In this document: positions 16,546-24,070 of the stretch, piece by piece
Numbering within the stretch: the stretch's first letter is position 1
Layout: every line of letters begins with the position of its first letter
Assembly: GCA_965601665.1 (NCBI GenBank)
Contig: OZ271833.1
Location: forward strand, 2,232,001 to 2,296,000
Direction of reading: 5' to 3'
Length of the DNA: 64,000 bases
Source: JANQNX01 sp965601665
GTDB lineage: Bacteria; Pseudomonadota; Gammaproteobacteria; Eutrophobiales; Eutrophobiaceae
Made by a program: the position numbers and the translations under genes
Notes under the pieces: generated by a model
Seen by the model: only the letters and a program-made list of their open reading frames with translations
Databases searched by the model: none
What the model was told of the DNA's origin: nothing

Positions 16546-17477
16546 TCACTACTCCTTACCAGGCTAACAAATATTTCCTCTAGGGAACTCTCACTCGAAT
16601 GCAGATCCTTGAAGTCAATATTGTGTTGATTGAGTGTTTTTAATAGGGCGGCTATACCTGTATGGTCATGTTGTGAATCAAACGTAAAAACCAGTTCGTT
16701 GCCATTTTCGCTTAACTCCAGTGCATAGCCCTGAAGCTCTTCAGGTATTTGTTCTAGCGGCTGCTGTAAATGCAGTGTTAACTGTTTTTTACCAAGCTTT
16801 TTCATTAATGCGCGTTTATCGTCAACAACAATTATTTCGCCCTTATTTATCACGCCAATTCGGTCAGCCATTTCTTCCGCCTCCTCGATATAGTGCGTGG
16901 TAAGTATGATGGTTACACCGCTTTCCCTTAGCTCTCTTACCATTGCCCACATATCCTGGCGTAATTCAACATCGACACCGGCAGTGGGCTCATCCAGAAA
17001 CAGGATTGCGGGTTCATGTGCCAGTGCTTTTGCGATCATGACGCGGCGTTTCATGCCGCCTGATAAAGCCAGCAACTTGGTGTCGCGCTTGTCCCATAAA
17101 GACAGCGTGCGCAAGACGTGTTCAATATGATCCGGGTTTGGCGCCTTGCCGAATAAACCCCGACTGAATGACACGGTACCCCATACCGTTTCAAACATAT
17201 CGGTTGAAATTTCCTGGGGCACGAGTCCAATCTCGGTCCTGGCGGCACGATAATCATCAATGATATTGGCGCCGTTCACCCGAACAGTGCCGGCGCCGGG
17301 GTTGACAATACCGCAGATAATGCTGATGAGCGTGGTTTTACCGGCGCCGTTTGGGCCAAGCAGCGCAAATATCTCGCCTTTGTATATCTTGAGGTTAATA
17401 TCCTTCAGTGCAACAAAACCGGACTTATAGGTTTTGTTTAGTGAATGAATTGAAAGAACTGGCTCAGGCGCTGACAC
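16542..17477 (-). CDS. ABC transporter ATP-binding protein (exporter, YadG-like)
   Basis: A single nucleotide-binding domain spans about residues 1-225: Walker A GPNGAGKTT (39-47), signature LSGGMKRRV (about 139-147) and Walker B ILFLDEPTAGVD (about 157-168) with an H-loop TTHY. A C-terminal DUF4162-like extension of 80 residues follows, as in ABC-2 exporters. The start is GTG 17477. Its stop overlaps the permease start by four bases. Confidence 0.94.
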   Translation of the reverse strand: MSAPEPVLSIHSLNKTYKSGFVALKDINLKIYKGEIFALLGPNGAGKTTLISIICGIVNPGAGTVRVNGANIIDDYRAARTEIGLVPQEISTDMFETVWGTVSFSRGLFGKAPNPDHIEHVLRTLSLWDKRDTKLLALSGGMKRRVMIAKALAHEPAILFLDEPTAGVDVELRQDMWAMVRELRESGVTIILTTHYIEEAEEMADRIGVINKGEIIVVDDKRALMKKLGKKQLTLHLQQPLEQIPEELQGYALELSENGNELVFTFDSQHDHTGIAALLKTLNQHNIDFKDLHSSESSLEEIFVSLVRSSE

Positions 17478-17560
17478 TGCTGTGAGATAAATAATAAACG
17501 GGCCATAAAGATAACAGCATTACGGAGAAATGCCACAGGCCTGTTATCTCTTGTACAGCG

Positions 17561-18157
17561 TTAGCTGCTGCCGTTTATCAGTTGCTGCACTTGCTGAAGG
17601 CGCTTGTCCCTGCCGCAATTGAAACGATAGTACTTGTAACGTAGCGGATTTTTCTTGTAATAATCCTGATGGTATTCCTCAGCATCATAAAACTGACTGG
17701 CAGCAAGCACCTCTGTAACTATGTTTTTACCTGCGGGAAACCTTGCCTGCAATGCTGTTTTGCTCGACTCAGCTAACACCCTCTGTTCATCATCCAGGTA
17801 GAACACAGCGGCCCGGTATTGAGGCCCCCTGTCACAGAACTGGCCGCTACTATTAAAGGGATCAATATTTTTCCAGAATACGTCCAGCAGTTCTTCGTAA
17901 CCGATTTTTGTTGAATCATAGGTCACTTTTAACGCCTCATAGTGACCTGTTTTACCGGTGCTTGTTTGCTTATAGGTCGGGTTTTTTGTGTGTCCACCGG
18001 TGTAGCCGGAGACCGTACCCAATACACCATCAAGCTTGTCATAAGGCGGCTCCATGCACCAGAAGCATCCCCCGGCAAATACGGCAACCTTTGTTTCAGC
18101 ATGGACGAGGCCTACTGACAGGGTAAGCACCCATGCGAGCAGAAAGCGATGCATCAT
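17561..18157 (-). CDS. msrA: Peptide-methionine (S)-S-oxide reductase MsrA, exported
   Basis: MsrA reduces S-methionine sulfoxide. The catalytic motif is GGCFWCMEPPYDKL, following a Sec signal peptide (MMHRFLLAWVLTLSVGLVHA), so it acts in the periplasm. The later elements YSGYTGGHTKNPTYKQ-type and EYHQDYYKKNP are intact. The start ATG overlaps the msrB stop (ATGA), so both are expressed together. Reductant delivery in the periplasm would need a partner that is not seen here. Confidence 0.95.
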   Translation of the reverse strand: MMHRFLLAWVLTLSVGLVHAETKVAVFAGGCFWCMEPPYDKLDGVLGTVSGYTGGHTKNPTYKQTSTGKTGHYEALKVTYDSTKIGYEELLDVFWKNIDPFNSSGQFCDRGPQYRAAVFYLDDEQRVLAESSKTALQARFPAGKNIVTEVLAASQFYDAEEYHQDYYKKNPLRYKYYRFNCGRDKRLQQVQQLINGSS

Positions 18158-18672
18158 GTTCTCAACTCGGGCAAGGGCATGGTTTCCGGTATAAATTTTA
18201 GTGCCAGACCATTATTACAATAACGCAGGCCGGTTGGCTGTGGGCCGTCTTCAAAAACATGACCCTGATGCCCACCACAACGAGCACAATGATATTCCGT
18301 ACGCGGCCAGACGAGTTTTAGATCCAGCTTGGTACCAACACGTCCATCAATCGCCTGGTAAAAGCTGGGCCAGCCGGTACCGCTGTCATATTTGGTTTCG
18401 GATTCAAATAGCGGCAGAAAACAGGCTGCACAAACAAACGTGCCCTTTTCCTTAACGTCATTCAGTGGACTAAAGCCAGGCGGCTCAGTGCCTTCCTCGA
18501 ACAGAATGTCGTACTGAGATGATGAAAGGATTTTTCGCCATTCACCGTCTGTTTTTTTCAATTTTGTGAATTTAAGACCGGTGTCCACGGGATGCGCAAG
18601 CAACTGCTTTGCCCATAGTGGCAGCGTCGCTAGTCCGAAAGTAAGTGTTTTTAGCAAGTGTCTACGGTGCAT
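18154..18672 (-). CDS. msrB: Peptide-methionine (R)-S-oxide reductase MsrB, exported
   Basis: MsrB reduces R-methionine sulfoxide. Zinc ligands appear as CAAC and CARC, and the catalytic cysteine lies in LRYCNNGLALKF near the C-terminus, with GTGWPSFYQA and TEYHC before it. ATG 18672 is preferred over TTG 18687 because GGAG precedes it (172 aa). The N-terminus MHRRHLLKTLTFGLATLPLWA looks like a twin-arginine signal, consistent with TatABC encoded elsewhere in this window. It is coupled to msrA. Confidence 0.94.
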   Translation of the reverse strand: MHRRHLLKTLTFGLATLPLWAKQLLAHPVDTGLKFTKLKKTDGEWRKILSSSQYDILFEEGTEPPGFSPLNDVKEKGTFVCAACFLPLFESETKYDSGTGWPSFYQAIDGRVGTKLDLKLVWPRTEYHCARCGGHQGHVFEDGPQPTGLRYCNNGLALKFIPETMPLPELRT

Positions 18673-18794
18673 GTTTTTCTCCAACACAAATACTGACTAT
18701 TTGTTGGTTAATCAGTTCATTGCTTAAGAGATGCAGCCAGGCAGCGCCAGGTTACACAACGCCGTTGCAAATAACGGGCACTAGCAAGCCAGAA

Positions 18795-19703
18795 CTATAG
18801 TACGCTGGCGACTAGCGGGATGTAATGATCGATAAGTAAGGCCGCAAACAGCAACATCAGGTAGACAATCGAATAGGAAAACGTCTTCATTGCCAGCCGA
18901 TCGTCGTGATCATATTGCATACGGATTGCGTAATAGAGAAAGACCGCATTGAGCAGCGTAGAGCAAACCAGGTAAAAGACGCCTGACATATGCACAAGGT
19001 ACGGCAGCAATGTCACAATGCACATGATTATCGTGTACAACAGAATATGCAGGCGGGTGAATTCAACACCATGTGTTACCGGCAACATGGGTACGTCTAC
19101 CGCTTTGTATTCCTCGCGCCGATAAATGGCCAATGCCCAGAAGTGTGGTGGCGTCCAGGCAAAAATGATCAGAAACAGCAATAACGAATTCGGATCCAGT
19201 GAGCCGGTCACCGCGGTCCAGCCCAGTACCGGCGGCGCCGCGCCTGCAGCGCCACCTATTACAATATTTTGAGGTGTTGCGCGTTTTAGGAACATGGAAT
19301 AGATAAAGCCGTAACCAATGAGCGATATGGCTGTTAACCCGGCAGTAAGCGGATTGACAAGAAAAGCCAGGATGCCCATGGAAAAAGTCCCGAGAAACCA
19401 GGCAAAAATAATGGCGTTTACAATACTGACATTCCCTTTTGGTAACGGGCGCCGCATGGTACGAGCCATGATGGTATCAATGCGATGGTCGACAACATGG
19501 TTTACTGCCGCGGCTGAAGCAGACGCGAGCCCGATACCAATGGTTCCCCAGATTAACGCATCCCAGCCAGGCATTGTTGGTGCGGCCAGGAACATGCCCA
19601 CTACGGCAGTGAACACGATCAGTGCAACGACATTCGGCTTACACAGCGCATAATAGTCTCGCCAGCTGATTGAAATAGTTTCTGTAATGGAGCGGTTTTG
19701 CAC
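18795..19703 (-). CDS. ctaB: Protoheme IX farnesyltransferase (heme O synthase)
   Basis: This enzyme transfers a farnesyl group to heme B to form heme O, the first step to heme A for cytochrome aa3. The UbiA-type motif VDHRIDTIMARTMRRPLP (about 71-88) is intact, followed by a second Asp-rich region (YKAVDVPMLPVTHG) and about nine TM helices. The start is GTG 19703 with SD AGAGGAA. It lies directly downstream of ctaA in the oxidase-assembly operon. Confidence 0.96.
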   Translation of the reverse strand: MQNRSITETISISWRDYYALCKPNVVALIVFTAVVGMFLAAPTMPGWDALIWGTIGIGLASASAAAVNHVVDHRIDTIMARTMRRPLPKGNVSIVNAIIFAWFLGTFSMGILAFLVNPLTAGLTAISLIGYGFIYSMFLKRATPQNIVIGGAAGAAPPVLGWTAVTGSLDPNSLLLFLIIFAWTPPHFWALAIYRREEYKAVDVPMLPVTHGVEFTRLHILLYTIIMCIVTLLPYLVHMSGVFYLVCSTLLNAVFLYYAIRMQYDHDDRLAMKTFSYSIVYLMLLFAALLIDHYIPLVASVL

Positions 19704-19719
19704 GACTTTCCTCTAATTA

Positions 19720-20718
19720 TTATGGTCTTGCAACCGGGATACTCTGGTGCAGCAGGGTCACAAGCGACAGCAATAATAACGCAGCTACCCCATTGTGTGC
19801 CACCGCTATGTAAAGCGGCAAATGCATGACAACATTGGCGATGCCAAGCGACACCTGCAGTAACAGCACCAGCAGGATGGCCATTCCGGTATATTTAACC
19901 ATGCCGGAGCGACAGGTTAATGAGCGGATCGCTACCGCGGCAAGGACCAGCAACGTGATAGCAGCACCAATACGATGCGTCATATGTATGGCTGTACGCG
20001 CCGGGCCATCAAGCACGCCACCCTCGTAGTCGATACCCAGGCCGCGCCAGAGCACGAACGCCTCTTCAAAATTCATATCTGGCCAGGCGACACCATGACA
20101 CGTGGGAAAATCAGGACAGGCCAAGGCCGCATAGTTGGTGCTGGTCCAGCCACCCAGGCCAATCTGCATGACAAGCACGACAAGGCCCGCCAACGCCCAC
20201 GGCCGTAATTCCGGTGTCGAGACCATTGCGGCAGCTTGTAACTGTCCCTGCTGTCTCAAGCTAAGCCAATATAACAGACTCAGGATCGTCATTCCCCCAA
20301 GCAGATGAGACATGACGACCAGTGGTTTTAACAGTAGTGTGACGGTCCACATGCCAAGCAGCGCCTGGAAAATGACCAGCGCGAGCAGCCCGGTACTGAG
20401 CCAGCGGGTGCTGGTATCGCGCTGCTTCACCCACGCGCATGCGCAAATAAACAGGATCACGAGCCCGAGCGTACCGGCAACATAACGGTGCGCCATTTCA
20501 ATCCAGGCCTTGTTCGCTTCAAGAGGTCTGTCAGGATAGGCCGCATTCGCGGCGCGCACGGTATCTTCATCAGCCGGAACGAGTAGCTGTCCATAACAGC
20601 CCGGCCAGTCCGGACAACCAAGACCAGCATGTGACAACCTGGTGTAAGCACCAACGGTAATGACAAGAAGCGCCAGTACACAGGCAAACCTGGAAACATA
20701 TAAAATCGTCTTATTCAC
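19720..20718 (-). CDS. ctaA: Heme A synthase (COX15/CtaA family)
   Basis: CtaA oxidises the C8 methyl of heme O to the formyl of heme A. There are eight TM helices with conserved histidines in RLSHAGLGCPDWPGCYG, AHRYVAGTLGLV, MTHRIGAAITLL and AHNGVAALLLL. CPDFPTCHG is the second cysteine-bearing loop typical of alphaproteobacterial/mitochondrial-type CtaA. The start is GTG 20718. It belongs to the SURF1-SCO-like-ctaA-ctaB unit. Confidence 0.95.
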   Translation of the reverse strand: MNKTILYVSRFACVLALLVITVGAYTRLSHAGLGCPDWPGCYGQLLVPADEDTVRAANAAYPDRPLEANKAWIEMAHRYVAGTLGLVILFICACAWVKQRDTSTRWLSTGLLALVIFQALLGMWTVTLLLKPLVVMSHLLGGMTILSLLYWLSLRQQGQLQAAAMVSTPELRPWALAGLVVLVMQIGLGGWTSTNYAALACPDFPTCHGVAWPDMNFEEAFVLWRGLGIDYEGGVLDGPARTAIHMTHRIGAAITLLVLAAVAIRSLTCRSGMVKYTGMAILLVLLLQVSLGIANVVMHLPLYIAVAHNGVAALLLLSLVTLLHQSIPVARP

Positions 20719-20724
20719 CCGGAA

Positions 20725-21321
20725 TTAACCTATGCGTGATGCTTTAATCAATTTCTTCAAATCTTTCATGATCCCACGAGGGTTGATGTCCGGCGGATAA
20801 CTCATCATCAGATTGCCCAGTGGATCGATAATGTAAATGCGTTGGGCTTCAATGGGCTGATCGCCATTCCCCAACATGAATTTTTTCAACAATACAGTCC
20901 TATCAAGAGTCGGCTCAACAATAACTCGCTGTCCGGCGTAATCATTCAGCATGGTCATCAGTGCAGACACTTCGGTCTGTGTCGCCAGCAATACGCGCTG
21001 TACGCGCAACGAGTGTTTATCCATGGCAATATGAATCTGACGCATTCGATACAGGTTATTGGCACATGCATCGTCACAGGTATCTGTGACATAGGTAAGG
21101 TTCCACTTGCCATGTAACCGGTATTTTTCATTGGCAACCGGATCCAGCAGCTGCAGATTATCAATAGGCCTTGGTGGCTCGATCAAGTCACCCTTGTTTG
21201 ACCCGCCGCGCGCGTCCAGTACTTCCTGTTGGTTTAATAACCAATATGACAGAGCCATAGGACTTAAAAAGGCAACAATAATAACTACCAGCGTCAGCGT
21301 ATTTTTTTGTTTACTGTTCAT
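20725..21321 (-). CDS. SCO-like / thioredoxin-fold oxidase assembly protein
   Basis: The 198 residues have an N-terminal TM anchor (TLVVIIVAFLSPMALSYWLL) and a periplasmic thioredoxin-like domain. WNLTYVTDTCDDACANNLYRMRQ contains a CxxxC motif in the position of the SCO1 copper-binding pair, and IYIIDPLGNLMMSYPPDINP is the usual strand with cis-Pro. The histidine of true SCO proteins is not obvious. It lies between SURF1 and ctaA, so a copper or redox role in oxidase maturation is likely. It overlaps SURF1 by 11 bases. Confidence 0.82.
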   Translation of the reverse strand: MNSKQKNTLTLVVIIVAFLSPMALSYWLLNQQEVLDARGGSNKGDLIEPPRPIDNLQLLDPVANEKYRLHGKWNLTYVTDTCDDACANNLYRMRQIHIAMDKHSLRVQRVLLATQTEVSALMTMLNDYAGQRVIVEPTLDRTVLLKKFMLGNGDQPIEAQRIYIIDPLGNLMMSYPPDINPRGIMKDLKKLIKASRIG

Positions 21322-22060
21322 AGGTTTTCTTTTTTCTGATGTTCAATACGACATAAAGAACCAGTAACGTCGTTGCAAAGGCAAACCATTGGAACGCATA
21401 GCCACGATGCTTTTGCTCATCTGAACCGGGCTGTTGCCACAAAGTCTTGTAACCATGTTCAGCGTCGGGGCCCAGCCTTAGTATTAATGGCAACAGTTGC
21501 TCGCCCAAAAGTCCGGCAATTTCCTCCAGCTCAATTTTTTGTACACGATAGATACCGGAGCCCATTTCTTCAGGAGCAACATCAGCAAGCATAATGCCGG
21601 TTCTTGGTTCTGCTTTTAATACACCCTCCAGCTCGATAATTGCCTGTTCAGAGATTAAGCCTGGTATATCGCTTCTGTCTGGCGGCGCTTCAACCCATCC
21701 TCTATTAACAAGTACAAGCCGGTTGTCGTCCTGTAACTGAAACGGGGTGTAAACAAAATAGCCCACCTTGCCTTTGACTACCCGATTATCCAGCAGTATC
21801 TGCAGTGTTTCATCAAATTGCCCGGCTGCCTTTGTTTTTCGCCACAGCATGTCTTCGACATTCTCCGCTGCCAACAGCATGCCCAGATCAACCGGGGTCT
21901 GTTGTTGCCGTTCAGTAAAGTTAGCATGGCGGAAGGCCTTGTATTCCGCGCGTTCCAACTGCCAGACACCCAGCCTGACAAACAGCGCCAGGAACAGCAG
22001 CGTTAGTATGCTTGTCATTATTTTTGGCCGAAAAGACCATTTTCCGAAAGTAAGTTTCAT
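21311..22060 (-). CDS. SURF1 family cytochrome oxidase assembly protein
   Basis: The 249 residues follow the SURF1 plan. An N-terminal TM (FLALFVRLGVWQLERAEYK) carries the conserved GxWQLxRxxxK-type motif. A periplasmic domain contains DNRVVKGKVGYFVYTPFQL and VLVNRGWVEAP, and a C-terminal TM follows HRGYAFQWFAFATTLLVLYVVL. SURF1 assists heme A insertion into subunit I. ATG 22060 was chosen over an upstream TTG. It is divergent from the DUF2909 gene. Confidence 0.94.
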   Translation of the reverse strand: MKLTFGKWSFRPKIMTSILTLLFLALFVRLGVWQLERAEYKAFRHANFTERQQQTPVDLGMLLAAENVEDMLWRKTKAAGQFDETLQILLDNRVVKGKVGYFVYTPFQLQDDNRLVLVNRGWVEAPPDRSDIPGLISEQAIIELEGVLKAEPRTGIMLADVAPEEMGSGIYRVQKIELEEIAGLLGEQLLPLILRLGPDAEHGYKTLWQQPGSDEQKHRGYAFQWFAFATTLLVLYVVLNIRKKKTYEQ

Positions 22061-22124
22061 ATCGTGCAATACATTAGCTAGCTAGCCCGTTATACTGCGT
22101 CCGACTACAACACACTAAGACTTC

Positions 22125-22349
22125 ATGACCGCTATTTTATTCAAAGCATTTATCATTGTGTTACTGTTGATGATCCTGGGCTCATTGGCAGCGGGCGTAA
22201 TTTTCCTGGTAAAAGATGAGTCGGACTCAAAATCGACGCGGCTTGTTACATCGCTCACGGTCAGGATTAGCCTATCCATCCTGTTGTTTGTGTCCTTGCT
22301 TGTTGGCTCTTATTTCGGCCTGATTCAACCACACGGTCTGGGCCAGTAA
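22125..22349 (+). CDS. Twin-transmembrane protein (DUF2909 family)
   Basis: The 74 residues hold two TM helices (LFKAFIIVLLLMILGSLAAGVIFLV and LTVRISLSILLFVSLLVGSYFGL) linked by a polar KDESDSKSTRL loop. Small proteins of this kind (DUF2909) recur beside cytochrome oxidase and SURF1 genes in gammaproteobacteria, which matches its place here. Function is not established. It is the only plus-strand gene inside the oxidase region. Confidence 0.82.
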   Translation: MTAILFKAFIIVLLLMILGSLAAGVIFLVKDESDSKSTRLVTSLTVRISLSILLFVSLLVGSYFGLIQPHGLGQ

Positions 22350-22371
22350 TTTCCCACTGAAGTCATAATAG

Positions 22372-22400
22372 AAAAAGGCGCTACCATGGCAGCGCCTTCT
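22372..22400 (-). terminator. Terminator of the oxidase subunit operon
   Basis: Read on the minus strand, AAGGCGCT is followed by a short loop containing GCCATGGT and AGCGCCTT, then TTTTC. This hairpin plus T tract lies just past the stop of the subunit III gene (22421). On the plus strand the same hairpin lacks a long T run but could weakly serve the DUF2909 gene. Confidence 0.8.
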
Positions 22401-22420
22401 CCAGCAATTTTCCAGAATGT

Positions 22421-23305
22421 CTAAATCCAGTAGACAAATATAAATAATCCTAACCAGACAACATCCACAAAGTGCCAGTACCAGGCCACGCCTTCAAAGG
22501 CAAAATGATCTTTAGCAGTAAAATGCCCCTTCATACAGCGCAGGGTAATGATCAGAATCATGGTAGCGCCCATGAAAACATGAAAGCCGTGAAACCCGGT
22601 CAGCATGAAAAAGGTTGAACCATATATGCCCGATGTCAGCTTCAGGTCGAGATCCTTGTAGGCATGAATATATTCTTCCGCCTGCAGAAACAGGAATATT
22701 GCGCCCAGTACCACTGTCGCGATCATCCAGAATATCAATGCAGCACGTTTTTCTTTCTTCAATGCCCAGTGTGCAAAGGTAATCGTCGCTCCAGAGGTCA
22801 ACAGGATAAGCGTATTTATTGCCGGGATGCCCCAGGCTGGAATGACTTCCTTGATTTCAGTGAATTGCGATGACAGTGACAAGGTCATGTCAGGAGTCGT
22901 CAATAATGGCCATACCATCTGAAAGTCAGGCCATAGGAATTCATGAGTAGAAAGCTTGGCGCCTTCGCCTGACAGCCAGGGCACCGAATAAACCCGGGCG
23001 TAAAATAGCGCGCCGAAGAATGCGGCAAAGAACATTACCTCGGAGAAAATAAACCAGCTCATTCCCCAGCGAAAGCTGACATCAACCTGGCTGTTGTAGT
23101 TTCCAGCCATGCTTTCCTTGATTACATCAGAGAACCAGCCATAAAACATGTAAATGACCGCAGCCAACCCGATGTATAAAACAACCGGTGTTACACCGTT
23201 TAAAAACAGACCGGCACCGATAAATGTTACAAATAAAGCAATTGAGCCAACGATAGGCCAACGGCTTGGATCAGGTATGTAATAGGCACCATGTGAATCA
23301 GACAT
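22421..23305 (-). CDS. ctaE: Cytochrome c oxidase subunit III
   Basis: Subunit III of the aa3 oxidase stabilises the core. The 294 residues have seven TM helices with family motifs MSWFIFSEVMFFAAFFGALFYAR, ATITFAHWALKK, FMLTGFHGFHVFMGATMI and FEGVAWYWHFVDVVWLGLFIFVYWI. The N-terminus HGAYYIPDPSRWPIVGS is typical. It is the last gene of the unit starting at the DUF2244 gene. Confidence 0.97.
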   Translation of the reverse strand: MSDSHGAYYIPDPSRWPIVGSIALFVTFIGAGLFLNGVTPVVLYIGLAAVIYMFYGWFSDVIKESMAGNYNSQVDVSFRWGMSWFIFSEVMFFAAFFGALFYARVYSVPWLSGEGAKLSTHEFLWPDFQMVWPLLTTPDMTLSLSSQFTEIKEVIPAWGIPAINTLILLTSGATITFAHWALKKEKRAALIFWMIATVVLGAIFLFLQAEEYIHAYKDLDLKLTSGIYGSTFFMLTGFHGFHVFMGATMILIITLRCMKGHFTAKDHFAFEGVAWYWHFVDVVWLGLFIFVYWI

Positions 23306-23343
23306 AATTAAACCCCATTTTGAATCTAGTCATTTTTCTTAAA

Positions 23344-23919
23344 TTAAATGTTATCCACGTTGACTCGTGGTTTATTGTTGTTAGCTACCTGTTTTGACTC
23401 CAACGTCTCAAAAAACGTGTAGGACAATGTCATCATTTTAATCTTCTCGGGAAGATCGGCGTCGACGACAAACCGGACAGGCATTTCCTTTCGCTCGCCA
23501 GGCGCTAAAGTCTGCTCGGTAAAACAGAAGCACTCTGTCTTGTTAAAATAAAGTGATGCCGTGGTAGGAGCGACGCTGGGCACAGCGCGCCCGACAATCG
23601 TGCGGTTCGATTTGTTTTCCGCGATGAATAATACCTCGGCTACTTCACCGGGATGGACACTGGTTTTGTGAGTGAGGGCCTCAAACTCCCACGGAATTTC
23701 AGCATTGATATTGGTATCGAACTCCACTGTCACGGTGCGACTCATGTCGACGAATGCAGATTCGGCCTCCTCGCTACTAATCTGACCGGTTTTACCGTTG
23801 ATACCAACAACCTCACAAAACACATCATAAAGAGGCACCAGCGCGTAACCAAAACCAAACATGGCCACTGCAAATACGGCAAGTTTTCCGGCAGTGCGAT
23901 TGGCTTTTTGTTGTTGCAT
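23344..23919 (-). CDS. ctaG: Cytochrome c oxidase assembly protein CtaG/Cox11
   Basis: Cox11 delivers copper to the CuB site of subunit I. The 191 residues have one N-terminal TM (LAVFAVAMFGFGYALVPLYDVFCEVVG) with the conserved cysteine. The copper-binding KTECFCFTEQ lies near residues 134-143 and the PVRFVVD strand follows. Met at 23919 is preferred to the upstream in-frame start at 23955, since the latter would run into the small peptide gene. Confidence 0.95.
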   Translation of the reverse strand: MQQQKANRTAGKLAVFAVAMFGFGYALVPLYDVFCEVVGINGKTGQISSEEAESAFVDMSRTVTVEFDTNINAEIPWEFEALTHKTSVHPGEVAEVLFIAENKSNRTIVGRAVPSVAPTTASLYFNKTECFCFTEQTLAPGERKEMPVRFVVDADLPEKIKMMTLSYTFFETLESKQVANNNKPRVNVDNI

Positions 23920-23926
23920 AAATGAC

Positions 23927-24055
23927 TTACCAGTAAAGCAGGAAGATACCCACATAAAATCCTGCAGCTACAAGGGCCAGGATAATTCCCAGGCGCTTGT
24001 TCTTTGCTGCCAGGTCCTTCTGTGCGTTTTCCGCTTGTTCGCCGTTATGACTCAT
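23927..24055 (-). CDS. 42-residue membrane peptide of the oxidase operon
   Basis: ATG 24055-24053 opens a 42-codon frame ending at TAA 23929-23927, in the gap between ctaD and ctaG. It starts MSHNGEQAENAQKDLAAKNK (hydrophilic), followed by one TM helix (LGIILALVAAGFYVGIFLL) and ends YW. Small single-span proteins occur at this position in many oxidase operons (cytochrome oxidase small assembly protein type). The position and the amphipathic-then-hydrophobic layout support a real gene. Confidence 0.8.
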   Translation of the reverse strand: MSHNGEQAENAQKDLAAKNKRLGIILALVAAGFYVGIFLLYW

Positions 24056-24070
24056 CATTGTCGAAACTGC

